A DNA stretch of 64,000 nucleotides, from positions 220,158 to 284,157 of the forward strand of contig LATX02000234.1 of NCBI GenBank assembly GCA_001466705.2. The letters run 5' to 3'. Under the pieces are notes generated by a model that had not been told where the DNA came from, made no database searches, and saw only the letters and a program-made list of their open reading frames with translations. Below, in pieces: positions 21,271 to 31,142 of the stretch (the stretch's first letter is position 1; every line of letters begins with the position of its first letter). The DNA is from Moniliophthora roreri (Eukaryota; Basidiomycota; Agaricomycetes; Agaricales; Marasmiaceae). The translations under genes were made by a program, and so were the position numbers.

Positions 21271-22734
21271 CCCATCGACGAGACGGCATACGCTTTTCTC
21301 CGAGGAGATTTTCAGCTTAGCAAAACTTTCACTGTCCTTAAGGTGGATAAAATTCCTCCTAAGATTTCTCCAAATACTAAGGAGGAAATCAATATTGGAG
21401 ATATTTTTCCATCAGAATCATTCGAGCATATTTTCGGTGATCTACCATCAGGAAAACATCTAATTAGGCATAAGTACCCTAACCAGGTACGAGATGTTAT
21501 TCCAACCGAAACTTCAGAATCCACAGTTCCTCGAAATCCTATCAATACATTCGAGAACAAACAACCTCACAAATCAGACCATGGTCGTGCCATGAGGAGA
21601 TGGTCACGACACATGGAAGCCAAAATTCAGGCCCGGATTCTGAAAGCTCAATATGATCCAACAATGATTCCAATGCCCGAGAATGTCAAATTCCATATCG
21701 AGCTTCTAAACAAAAATCCGTCTATTGATTCAACACTTTTTGCATCACATCGATTTGCAAAAATTATACTTGATTTAATAGAAACCAAAAAGGATTATAT
21801 TCGAGGTAGAGCTCAACAACTCGGACATGATTACAAGAAGCAACCCACCATTGTTGACTTCTTGGATGCATTGGACGTATATGCAAGATACCCCCAATCG
21901 ACTTCCTTCGCCCCTCATTCTACTCCAATTTCTTTTTGCTCAGAAGCCTGTCATAAATGTACTTGGCGAGATGAACGCCATACAGAATTTTGTGGCATGG
22001 GACTCTGGCAAATGGCCGATCATGATGACACTGGTGACAGGTACTGGATCTTCTTCACTCGGATCAGAAATACTCTGTTCCGACTCCGTGATCCGATCGA
22101 ACCACTCGTCGAGATCCTAAACTGTGTGGTGACGAAAGAGCATAATCTCTATATGCGGAATTATGCTAAAATGGAATTCCATCGTCACCCTTCAGCAGTT
22201 TGTGAAGCAGATTGCCAACGCTGTACCAGTGGTTTACCAAAGCATATCACATACCTTAGTAAGGGGGAGTACAAATTCAATCAAATCGCTCCAGGAAAAT
22301 ACGTTCATGAAGACCCAACTAACCCTGGGATCGAAGCTGGTGAACGATTCAAATTTGGTGATCATCCTGTTGACTATATCGACTGGAATACACCAAATCC
22401 ATCCAGAGCACCAACCCCCAAACTAAACCAAGACTTTAAAACAGTCTTCTGTGTCACATGCAATTATCCACATCATCTTGATAATTGGCCAGTCGCTGCT
22501 ACTTGCATCCCAATCATGTTTAACTCTGTTCAGGAAGGCTTCCCTCCAAAACGTAATCCACGCGGCTTTAACAACAAATCTATTAAAAAGCCATTTACGG
22601 AAGCTCTTTCTTTGGCAGACGATCCAATTCTTCTTAAAGACCCTTGGAAGAAGGAGAAAGATTATGCCGAAACATGGTTGAACAAGGAGAAGAACAATAA
22701 AGTTTGGGATTCTCTTAATCCCAAAAATCCTTAG
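21271..22734 (+). CDS. copia A Cys/His-rich gag-pol spacer
   Basis: Open frame, from the N at 21270 to TAG at 22732-22734, in the position between gag and protease. Three modules stand out: FCSEACHKCTW followed by FCGMGLW (about 21934), HPSAVCEADCQRC (about 22190) and FCVTCNYPHHLDNW (about 22444), i.e. CxxxCxxC, CxxxCxxC and CxxCxxxHxLxxW. Element B has the same protein at 54.6-56.5 kb and element C a distant version at 42.1-45.2 kb. The spacing suggests zinc binding. I know no copia domain like this; classical copia gag ends in a CCHC knuckle, which is not seen here. It may be part of one gag-pol polyprotein, the terminal TAG being a lesion (second duplicate reads Trp). Function unknown. Confidence 0.6.
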   Translation, partial: PIDETAYAFLRGDFQLSKTFTVLKVDKIPPKISPNTKEEINIGDIFPSESFEHIFGDLPSGKHLIRHKYPNQVRDVIPTETSESTVPRNPINTFENKQPHKSDHGRAMRRWSRHMEAKIQARILKAQYDPTMIPMPENVKFHIELLNKNPSIDSTLFASHRFAKIILDLIETKKDYIRGRAQQLGHDYKKQPTIVDFLDALDVYARYPQSTSFAPHSTPISFCSEACHKCTWRDERHTEFCGMGLWQMADHDDTGDRYWIFFTRIRNTLFRLRDPIEPLVEILNCVVTKEHNLYMRNYAKMEFHRHPSAVCEADCQRCTSGLPKHITYLSKGEYKFNQIAPGKYVHEDPTNPGIEAGERFKFGDHPVDYIDWNTPNPSRAPTPKLNQDFKTVFCVTCNYPHHLDNWPVAATCIPIMFNSVQEGFPPKRNPRGFNNKSIKKPFTEALSLADDPILLKDPWKKEKDYAETWLNKEKNNKVWDSLNPKNP

Positions 22735-23775
22735 AATGCAAGACTTCCTCCGAAACCCCAAGAACGCCCTATTGTCAAGAAGTCCGAGAAGGAACTTCAG
22801 GAACAGCGAAAGAAGATCGCCCAAATGTTCCAAGACAAGGGATTAGCTGCCGAGCACTGATGTGACTCACCAGCCTGCCAAGCTAAACACCCTGACGTCA
22901 TTGACAAACGAATGGGCAAAAGACCATATCGATCAGCAACTATGGCTGACAATATTCGGATCAAATCAAAGGAAGAATCAGCGGCAATTCAAAAAGAATT
23001 AGAAAAGAACCGGCAAACTACCAAAAACTTCTTTGGTAATATTTCCAAATGTTTCCCTACAATCCAGTCTAATCTTTTGCCACAAGNAGTTTGGGATTCC
23101 CTCAATCCCAAAAATCCTTGGAATGCAACTCTTCCTCCGAAACCCAAAAAAGAACGCCCTATTGTCAAGAAGTCCGAGAAGGAACTTCAGGAACAGCGAA
23201 AGAAGATCGCCCAAATGTTCCAAGACAAGGGATTAGCTGCCGAGCACCGATGTGACTCACCGGCTTGCCAAGCTAAACACCCTGATGTCATTGACAAGCG
23301 GATGGGTAAAAAACCCTATCGATCAGCAACTATGGCTGATGATATTCGGATCAAATCGAAGGAAGAATCAGCGGCAATTCAAAAAGAATTAGAAAAGAAC
23401 CGGCAAACTACCAAAAACTTCTTTGGTAATATTTCCAAATGTTTCCCTACAATCCAGTCTAATCTTTTGCCACAAGNAAGGAACTTCAGGAACAGCGAAA
23501 GAAGATCGCCCAAATGTTCCAAGACAAGGGATTAGCTGCCGAGCACTGATGTGACTCACCGGCCTGCCAAGCTAAACACCCTGATGTCATTGACAAGCGG
23601 ATGGGGAAAAGACCCTATCGATCAGCAACTATGGCTGATGATATCCGGATCAAATCCAAGGAAGAATCAGCGGCAATTCAAAAAGAATTAGAAAAGAACC
23701 GGCAAACTACCAAAAACTTCTTTGGTAATATTTCCAAATGTTTCCCTACAATCCAGTCTAATCTTTTGCCACAAG
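22697..23775 (+). repeat. about 390-base segment present three times across two Ns
   Basis: The same stretch of the polyprotein (KVWDSLNPKNP through SKCFPTIQSNLLPQ) occurs at 22697-23086, 23088-23476 and, partly, 23478-23775. Each of the first two ends at the same base, followed by a single N. It includes HRCDSPACQAKHPD, a further Cys/His cluster. Contig overlap is a simpler explanation than a real protein repeat. Confidence 0.8.
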
Positions 23776-25907
23776 TCAAAATTGGTGACAAAATGTTCCA
23801 ATTTGGCAAAGAACCGACTCCACCTCCTTACGAGTTTAAAGTTGGGGAAAACACTTTTAGGAAAATCACCAAAAAGGAAGCCCGCAATATGGTATTAGAA
23901 CATTATGGGGATAGAAAACTCTTCCAACCCAAAGCTGTTCGACCTCAAACTCCTTATCGTCCGAAAGGAGACACACTTGAGGTTCCCGATATTGAAATAG
24001 AGGCACCATCACCGCCTCCCAAACCAGTAATGCCGGATCTAGGAATCAACATTTCTTCCATAACGGTCAATAATCCTAAACCGGAAGTTCCCGAATTCAT
24101 TCAAGGTTCTTCAAACATCCAAGCTCGTGTTGATATCAACATTGCGGATGTTGTTCCTCTTGATGATAAAGATTCTCAAGGGAAAAATGGAGGGAAGAAC
24201 CTGAATATGGGAGACTTTGATAAAGAAGATTGGGACGAGAATTATAACGATTACGTTCATAACGAAGCGGACTATTACGATTGGTATGATCAAATTGATC
24301 TTAAGAGCAGCATCACTAATGAATTACTAGAAATGAACATTGATTCTGAGCCACCATCAGCGCTCGATGAACAATTTCTTTCTAATAGTAACATTGTACA
24401 ATGTATGATGACTAAAATTAGTGATAAAAACATTGTATCCTTAGAACCACAAACAATTGAATGGGCTCTTAATACTGCTGCAACCAATCACATAACGCCT
24501 TTTAAGTCCGATTTCCTTGAGTTAAATGAAATTCCTACAGGACCCAAGCAAATCATTGGAGTCACTGGATCGGATGTCATAACTCATCAAGGAACAGTAA
24601 TCATTCGTCATACCAATTCACTTGGAGAAACCCATACGGTCAAACTTTATCCGGTGTTCTATTGGCCTAAAGCAAATCATAGACTTCTAGCTGGGAATAA
24701 ATATATCGTAAATGGTTACGATATTAAATATTCGTTCCCAGAAACCTCTATAATTACGAAAGCTAATGGTAAACTCTTTATGTCGCTATTCGCGAAACCA
24801 GAAAGAGATGGGTATACGTACCTACATGCTTCCTCTGTTAAACAGAACGAAGCAGTTACCATTCTCGCTTTCAAGATTAAATCAACTGATCCTGTAATTG
24901 CTCATAACAGATTTGGTCATATACCTTATCGTGTATTGACAAACTGCATGAAGCATTGCAAAGGATTTTCCATTGAGAAACAAGGATCTAAAAAGTCTTT
25001 GTGTAAGGGATGTGCTGAAGGAGGAACAGCATCTAAACCTTACCATAGTTCTCAAAAGCGGAAAGACAATATCCTAGAACTTATTCATATGGATATTAAG
25101 GAGTTTCCTATTAATTCTTACCACCAAAATCGTTATACATTAGTTCTTATTGATGACCATTCCTCAGTAGGATGGATTTATCATCAGAGAATGAAAAATC
25201 AATTTGAAACACTTACCAGCTTTAAACGCTTTCGTGCTTTAACCGAAAAACAAACTGGTAAAATAATTAAATGTGTTCAAACTGATCATGGTGGAGAATT
25301 CTTTGGGAATGAGTTCCAAACATATCTTAAAGAGAATGGAATTCAAATGCGAAACTCAGCTCCTCATATACATCAACAGCAAGGAAGAGTCAAACGTTCA
25401 ATTCGTACTCTTGCGGAAAAAGCAGAAAAATTCCGCAATCATGCTTCCTTACCACAATCTTGGTGGGAGTTTATGATGAACAATGCTGTACATGTATATA
25501 ATCGCACTCCAAATAAACGCTTACAGTGGAAAACTCCAACCGAAATCTATAGTAAGAAAGTACCTGATGTCTCTTATTTTCGAACACCAGGATGTTCAGC
25601 GTATGTTTTTATTCATAAAGAACAACGCAAAAACAAACTTTCAAAGAAAATGGAACGTATGACATTCCTAGATTACGCTCCTAATACTAAAGGTTATCGG
25701 TTCATGCGACAGGATAAGACGATTTTTACGGCTGCTCAAGCAGACTTCGACGAAGAAGATTTTCCGTACTCGTCTAATTCAGTTGATCGAACCTTACAAT
25801 CAACCAATGGAATCTTATCTATTCCTTTTACTGGTATTAATCGACCACGATCGGATAATGATGATGACGGTCATCAAAATCACGATCAAGGGGGAGGAAA
25901 TGACGAT
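23601..25907 (+). pseudogene. copia A protease and integrase
   Basis: One frame continues the spacer, then reads EWALNTAATNHITPF (aspartic protease site, with the catalytic Asp replaced by Asn, AAT at 24471), the pre-integrase zinc motif (HNRFGHI ... CKGCAEG) and the integrase core: ELIHMDIKEF (first Asp), QTDHGGEFFGNEF (second Asp) and QQQGRVKRSIRTL, where the expected Glu is Lys (AAA, 25392-25394). The C-terminal part keeps YFRTPGCSAYVF. Length and order are typical of Ty1/copia pol. Both changed residues are single G-to-A differences from element B, which keeps Asp and Glu. The copy would be inactive. The reading stops at the N at 25908. Confidence 0.85.
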
Positions 25908-25908
25908 N

Positions 25909-27107
25909 GAATGATGGTGAGGATCAATCACGACCTAAAAATACTGCACCGCCGCAAAACCCAATAGATCCTGAAATAAATAATATAAACAGGAGAATGC
26001 GACGAAGGGTACAGATGTTTGACCCAAGTCAACATCAACAAAGTCGTCCTAAAAGACAGACTCGTGTACCACAGCGGTATGGAGACGCAATGGGTCATAT
26101 GCCTATCCGAGATAGATTACGTCTACGTACATATAACAACTTACCTGATTCATATGATCAAGAAGATAGTCCTGATCAAGAATTCATACAAGGTAGTAGT
26201 CATGACCATGAGCAGGATATTCCACCTGCTGAACATCAAATACAACAGTCAAATGAGGATGAAATGGAACAAGATCATGATCAAATAGAGATTGATCGAA
26301 CCCCACCTCAGACTGATGATGAAGTGGTCAATTATGTACAAATTCTTTCTCAGGAAGGGGGAGTTCGTTACCTTGATTACATTATGGCATCAGCATTGTC
26401 TATTGACAACGTACGTCAATGGCAATACAAAGACATTCTAACTCTGTCAAAAGATGAACAGAAAAAATGGATAGCTGCATGTCATGACGAACTCAAGTCA
26501 CTACGAGAACGTAACGTTTACAAACTTGTAGATTTACCTCAAGGTCGAAAAGCGATAAAATCCAGATGGGTTTTTGACGTCNGCAGGAAATTCCACCTGC
26601 TGAACATCAAATACAACAGTCAAATGAGGATGAAATGGAACAAGATCATGATCAAATCGAGATTGATCGAACTCCACCTCAGACTGATGATGAAATGGTC
26701 AATTATGTACAAATTCTTTCTCAGGAAGGGGGAGTTCGTTACCTTGATTACATTATGGCATCAGCATTGTCAATTGACAACATACATCAATGGCAATATA
26801 AAGACATTCTAACTCTGTCAAAAGATGAACAGAAGAAATGGATGGCTGCATGTCATAACGAACTCAAGTCACTACAAGAACGTAACGTTTACAAACTTGT
26901 AGATTTACCTCAAGGTCGAAAAGCGATAAAATCCAGATGGGTTTTTGACGTCAAAACAGATGGCCGTTATAAGGCATGACTTGTAGCAAAAGGTTTCTCA
27001 CAAGTCGAAGGAATAGATTATGACGAATTGTTCTCTCCTGTAGTACGCTTTGAAACCGTTCGCGTATTACTTGCACTAGCCGCTCTTGAGGATTGGGATA
27101 TCCAAGC
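25909..27107 (+). pseudogene. copia A linker and start of reverse transcriptase
   Basis: After the N at 25908 the Asp/Glu-rich linker reads to the start of the RT domain (DEQKKWIAACHDELKSLRE, then KAIKSRWVFDV). At 26582 an N is followed by a second copy of about 365 bases of the same stretch, after which RT goes on with [16 protein letters not shown] and ends at the N at 27108. A stop (TGA, from CGA) interrupts KA-stop-LVAKGF at 26978-26980. The catalytic RT motifs (YVDD) are not present: they fall in the missing part. See 29639 for the RNase H end. Confidence 0.8.
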
Positions 27108-27269
27108 NATCATCATTCTCACTCACTGTCATTTGACTTATGTGACGAGTATTTCGGACAGTCACGGGTCACGGAGGGACCTTCCGAATAGGTTTGATGG
27201 AAAACTTTCAAATTTGGCAGTTCTAGGTGTCTGGACCTTTGGATGAGTGAGTGAAAGGGGTCAACGTAC

Positions 27270-27336
27270 CACGTGTAACGGTAACAAGGAAAGTGTCCTG
27301 GAGCTTGTTCACGAGTTTGATTAGGTCGGAATCCAT
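27270..27336 (-). CDS. possible first exon of a dynamin-like GTPase
   Basis: Minus strand from ATG at 27336: MDSDLIKLVNKLQDTF, followed by a GTACGT donor at 27269. This resembles the N-terminus of Vps1/Dnm1-type dynamins (M-D-x-x-L-I-x-x-x-N-K-L-Q-D), large GTPases of membrane fission. The G1 motif expected in the next exon is not visible before the N at 27108, so this rests on 16 residues only. Confidence 0.3.
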
Positions 27337-27701
27337 GTCTACAGGGGTGAAGAAGAAGAACAAGCACGCGTTTATAGGACTGGCGCAGCCCACAGCGCGT
27401 CGTCACGGCAAGAAATTGGAATTTGGTCAAGTTTGTCGGAGTCGCCGGCAGAAAACGTCATTACCAGTTGATTACCAGGACCAAGGTCCCATGGACTGGC
27501 CTTATGTTCCTCCTTCATCTCCACCTTGAGTTTGGCTGATTTGAACTCGATTCGAACGGTGCGCTCAACGATATCCTACCATAGAACAACGTGACACCAC
27601 AAACTAGTTCATCGAAGTAAGCCTCAACTGGTATTCAATATCGTTTTTGTTACACTCGAGCCTTATCAATAAAGTATACTATTCAGTCAAGTTCATTTAT
27701 C

Positions 27702-28208
27702 GTGCCCACTACGAGGTCAAGAGGTCCAATCAAAAAAACAGAGGTATGCCTGCTGTATACTGCTTTCGTACCTGCGCAAAGGAGCATAGAGAAGCTGAAC
27801 ACCGAGATCTGTGTCAAGGTTTGGCCTATGAGCAAGAAGCTAAGCGGTAATTGGCTCTCTCAAAGAGTTGGAAGCGCCGCTCATCATTCCTTTCCTCGAC
27901 GATTGGAAGGCGTGCCTATGCCGAATAACATGGACTTTGGTTCCGTCACGCTCATCACTCAATATTACGTTGATCAGTACGAAGATAAAATCCTATTCGC
28001 TCGCGAAATACAGCCGTCCAATGACAATGTCATTACCGAAGGCATAGGCTCAGACGTCGTTGACATCAAGAACCTTCCTACCGACGTAGACCTTATCGAT
28101 TATGATATTATGGTCGTCGACATGGATAGTCTTTGCGACTCTTGGGATCATATGTCGCCAGATATATTCTTCGTCATTGACTTGAACTTTGAAGACTTCC
28201 CTTCATGA
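27702..28208 (+). CDS. hypothetical acidic protein
   Basis: Open frame of 168 codons starting MPTTRSRGPIKKTE, with an acidic C-terminal half (DVDLIDYDIMVVDMDSLCDS). A GTATGC donor-like site after KKTE and a CAAAG acceptor-like site could mark an intron. No recognised domain. It may be an exon of an unidentified gene or of the glutamine-synthetase relic downstream. Confidence 0.3.
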   Translation: MPTTRSRGPIKKTEVCLLYTAFVPAQRSIEKLNTEICVKVWPMSKKLSGNWLSQRVGSAAHHSFPRRLEGVPMPNNMDFGSVTLITQYYVDQYEDKILFAREIQPSNDNVITEGIGSDVVDIKNLPTDVDLIDYDIMVVDMDSLCDSWDHMSPDIFFVIDLNFEDFPS

Positions 28209-29335
28209 TCCCCGGGTTGTATCGAACCAGGCCGTGATCCCTCGACTCTGCAGCGTCCTTCGGGAGGCCCACAAAGAAGATTTTGTGGTAGTTGGCTTTT
28301 ATCCCGTAACTGTGGCAAGGCACCAGAAAACGTGGCTAGTAGTTGAAACAAAGAGTACAACGAAGACGCGAAGACAAGGTTATGGAATCTGGATGGCAGA
28401 AGTCGAAATTCGCCCAACTATTACAGAGAGTATGGTCCGGTGAGTTGACTGTCTCGTCTTCAAGGTTGGCAATTTTCTGAATAGAAATAAGTCAGGACGG
28501 CCCACTGGCTCTGAGAGTCTGAAGCCTGATTTCAGCGTTCCGTCAGTAGATGTTAATGTGATATAAACATACTGTAAGTGCAGGGCTGAATATGTCAGAA
28601 CTCGTGTGTAGAGGCTTGTAGAGAGGGCAAGAATACGACGCATTGACTCATGGCAGGTAATTCGAAGAGACAAAGGCCACGCAATGGCCTCATGGACTTC
28701 ATGTTCCTCTTTTCATTCACGATAATCGGAACACGTGCGATTACATGCTTTCACCTTGCATGAATCATAAGACGTAGAGGTAAGAATGGTCCAAAAACAT
28801 TAGCCGTCTGACTGAATCGGGACTACATAGGAACTTGAAGATTTGCAGTCCATTGGTCGATTTCCTAGTATCCGCAGTAATCGTGATTAATCTTCTGTGC
28901 AAGCGGTGAGTGACAATTATCTTTCCCCTGCGGAATTCCCCCAGTATAGCGGGCCTAAGACTGCGTCAGCTGGGAAGCCCACCGTCCGTCATAGATATAT
29001 CCAACCCTACCACTCAGGTACAGACTATCTTGATGGTGCTCGGATATTTGGCATATCAGATGCAAGACAGTGATGCGCAAGCTCTCAAGTGCATCAAACA
29101 CCATTGGTCTTCACGCATCTCCCCATGGGTAGAGTTCCTCATCGAGAAGTTTGTGTTGACGAACGAGGAACCTTCAACGGTCGAAGGACTCGACTTTGTT
29201 AACAATACATTGAACATCGCTTCTCTGATCCTTCTGTATCCTGTATTCTGCATCGACAAACTATCCGAGAGTCGTCGTCTCCGCCACTTGTCACCAAAAC
29301 TGAGGCCTGAGGCCCCACCTTGTGCCGGAGGCTTG
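28209..29335. other. weak host-like readings, no assigned gene
   Basis: A plus-strand frame at 28910-29330 reads coherently (WSSRISPWVEFLIEKFVLTN, EGLDFVNNTLNIASLILLYP), like fungal hypothetical proteins, and runs into the glutamine-synthetase frame without a visible border. The 28209-28440 frame (VIPRLCSVLREAHKEDFVVV) vaguely resembles the start of a synthetase domain. Confidence 0.3.
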
Positions 29336-29637
29336 GTTAAAGATCCAAGTGGACCAGTAGTCGTATCTGGACCTCTCACTCCTCTCGCTGCCGCAGACCA
29401 AGTTATATTCGTGCGTGAACTCGTACTCAATCTAGCTGCAAAGCATGGGTTGCATGCGACTTTTTCTCCTAGACCGTCCATGGGGACGGCTGGATCTGCG
29501 GCTCACATCCACATCTCGGTTCATTAGGAAGGTACTGAGAGACCAGCGAAAGGATTGTCAGTGCAGGAATCGAGTTTCTTGGCAGGAGTACTCGAACATC
29601 TCCCTGCGATCCCTGCTATCACTCCCCCCACTCCAGC
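29336..29637 (+). pseudogene. glutamine-synthetase-like catalytic fragment
   Basis: The frame reads VSGPLTPLAAADQVIFVREL, AAKHGLHATFSPRP and GSAAHIHISVH. The last matches the GSGxHxH glutamine-synthetase signature and the middle one the ATP/glutamate-binding motif. It continues after an in-frame TAG (29525-29527) with SFLAGVLEHLPAIPAITPPT until the N at 29638. The pattern is closer to the FluG or type-I-like synthetase domains of fungi than to GLN1 (inference). Only about 100 residues of a domain of 350 or more are present. Either a truncated pseudogene or the end of a contig. Confidence 0.65.
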
Positions 29638-29638
29638 N

Positions 29639-30217
29639 CAGGAGCATCTCAACAAAGCGAAATATATCATTCGATACCTAATTGGAACCCGCAAATATTC
29701 TCTTACTTACAAAGATAAGCAAGGAGAACAAGGTTTCATAGCATATGCCGATTCTGACTGGGCTACAGATGAAGACACTAGAGTCTCACAAACAGGTTAT
29801 CTCATTAACTTCGCTTGTGCTCCAGTCTTCTGGGTTTCACAAAAACAGAAATCCGTAGCATTATCCAGTACTGAAGCCGAATATATGGCTTTATCTGACT
29901 GTGCTAGACAGATCAAATGGATAATTAATTTATTCTCTGAAATCGAATATCCTATAGCAAAACTACCATTGCTTAGTGATAATCAAGGTGCTATCTTCAT
30001 CAGTAAAAATCAAGTTACTGAAAAACGAACAAAGCACATTGATATTAAATATCACCATATTCGAGAATGCGTTGCCAAGAAGAAAGTAGAAGTATTCTTC
30101 ATCCCCACAAATCAACAACCTGCGGATCTTATGACGAAGAATCTACCTTGGGACAAATTTCAACGCCACAGAGAATTTCTCGGCCTTACATTCTTTAAGA
30201 CCGATTCCTCCATATAG
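29639..30217 (+). pseudogene. copia A RNase H, 3' end of pol
   Basis: Starts after the N with KAKYIIRYLIGTRKYSL, then FIAYADSDWATDEDT (first Asp), LSSTEAEYMALSDCARQIKW (Glu), LLSDNQGAIFISKNQ (Asp) and KHIDIKYHHIRECVA. It ends LTFFKTDSSI and a stop at 30215-30217. The acidic residues of copia RNase HI are all present and the frame is intact, in contrast to the rest of element A. It belongs to the same family as 61.9-63.2 kb in element B. Confidence 0.85.
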
Positions 30218-30250
30218 CTCAATCACTACAAAGTTTATCACAAACTTAGT

Positions 30251-30259
30251 GAGGGGGAG
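30251..30259 (+). promoter_or_regulatory. polypurine tract, element A
   Basis: GAGGGGGAG directly before the 3' LTR, the expected plus-strand primer. Confidence 0.85.
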
Positions 30260-30764
30260 TGTTGAAGCACTGTACCTGTACTATACTAAACTAGGAACAT
30301 TAAGAACACTAGTTAATGTATTACTTGCGTCTGTGATCAACTACGGAACTTACAAAGTACGTTCCTGAGCTTCTCCGGAGCTTGCACTACAGTCATAGGA
30401 GTGCTCCCTCGTCCAGTAGGAGTATTGTAGCCTCATGCACAATACAGTAGAACACATGTAGTATTCATGTATAGTTCCTTCCGCTGTCAGAGGATTGTAT
30501 TGTGTCTCTCCAAGACACATTATTCTTGGATACTTTGTCTCACAAGTATTCAGTAGCTTACATCCATAGCTTACTAGGTTTCATCCACAGAACTTATCCC
30601 TTAGAGTAGTATAAAAGCATGTATGTAGCTACATTCCTTAGTTCAATTTACATTGACTACTCTGCACATCGCAACTCTACAACCCTCAAGGTTCTAAACA
30701 AGTTCTTGTACAAATGTGAGTTGAGCACATTCCACTGCGCTTTACGTCTCCGTTCTTCTCAACA
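30260..30764 (+). repeat. copia A 3' LTR
   Basis: TGTTGAAGC...CTCAACA, 505 bases, followed by AAGAG. Compared with the 5' LTR at 19391 it shows scattered differences, including the loss of part of the region after TACTAGGTTTC. Confidence 0.9.
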
Positions 30765-31045
30765 AAGAGTCCATGGATATGTGAGTTTGGCTGCTTAACA
30801 TCTAGGAAGGCCAGATGATTTTGTGAGGTTGTAACATCTTTTTGCAGTATCCAAACTGAGATATTGTCGATGCTGTAGTGTAGCACATTCTGCACGCTTC
30901 ATAGCTCTACCTTGACCGAAACCTTGCATATATAGTTGCCCAAGGCGCACTTCAATGTCGGTTGTTCTCGGTTGAGGTGTGGGAAGCACTGCCTGCCAAA
31001 TCGAGTTAGCCATCAATGGTAGCCACGGTCACGCGAGCGCCATTT
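30765..31045. repeat. host flank identical to 63720-64000
   Basis: These 281 bases after the element A 3' LTR appear identical to the last 281 bases of the window, after the element B 3' LTR, including the AAGAG target duplication. See findings. Confidence 0.9.
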
Positions 31046-31142
31046 TGCATTGTTCTCTCTTTCTGCCAAGTCGTGGCCGATTCCACAATTGAACACCATG
31101 GATCCATAAATTCTCCATCAAACGAAGGTGCACTCACTCAGC

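Larger units (their letters stand above)
27109..29637. other. non-transposon contig placed inside element A
   Basis: This stretch is bounded by single Ns and has no retrotransposon content. It interrupts copia pol between the RT start and RNase H. It holds fragments described separately (dynamin-like first exon, an acidic hypothetical frame, glutamine-synthetase fragment). The higher GC content and intact-looking host readings contrast with the surrounding element. Confidence 0.7.

Noticed and set aside
22697..23775. Real threefold protein repeat in copia A
   Set aside because: Copies end at Ns at the same base, the third is in part out of frame with the second, and element B has only one copy.
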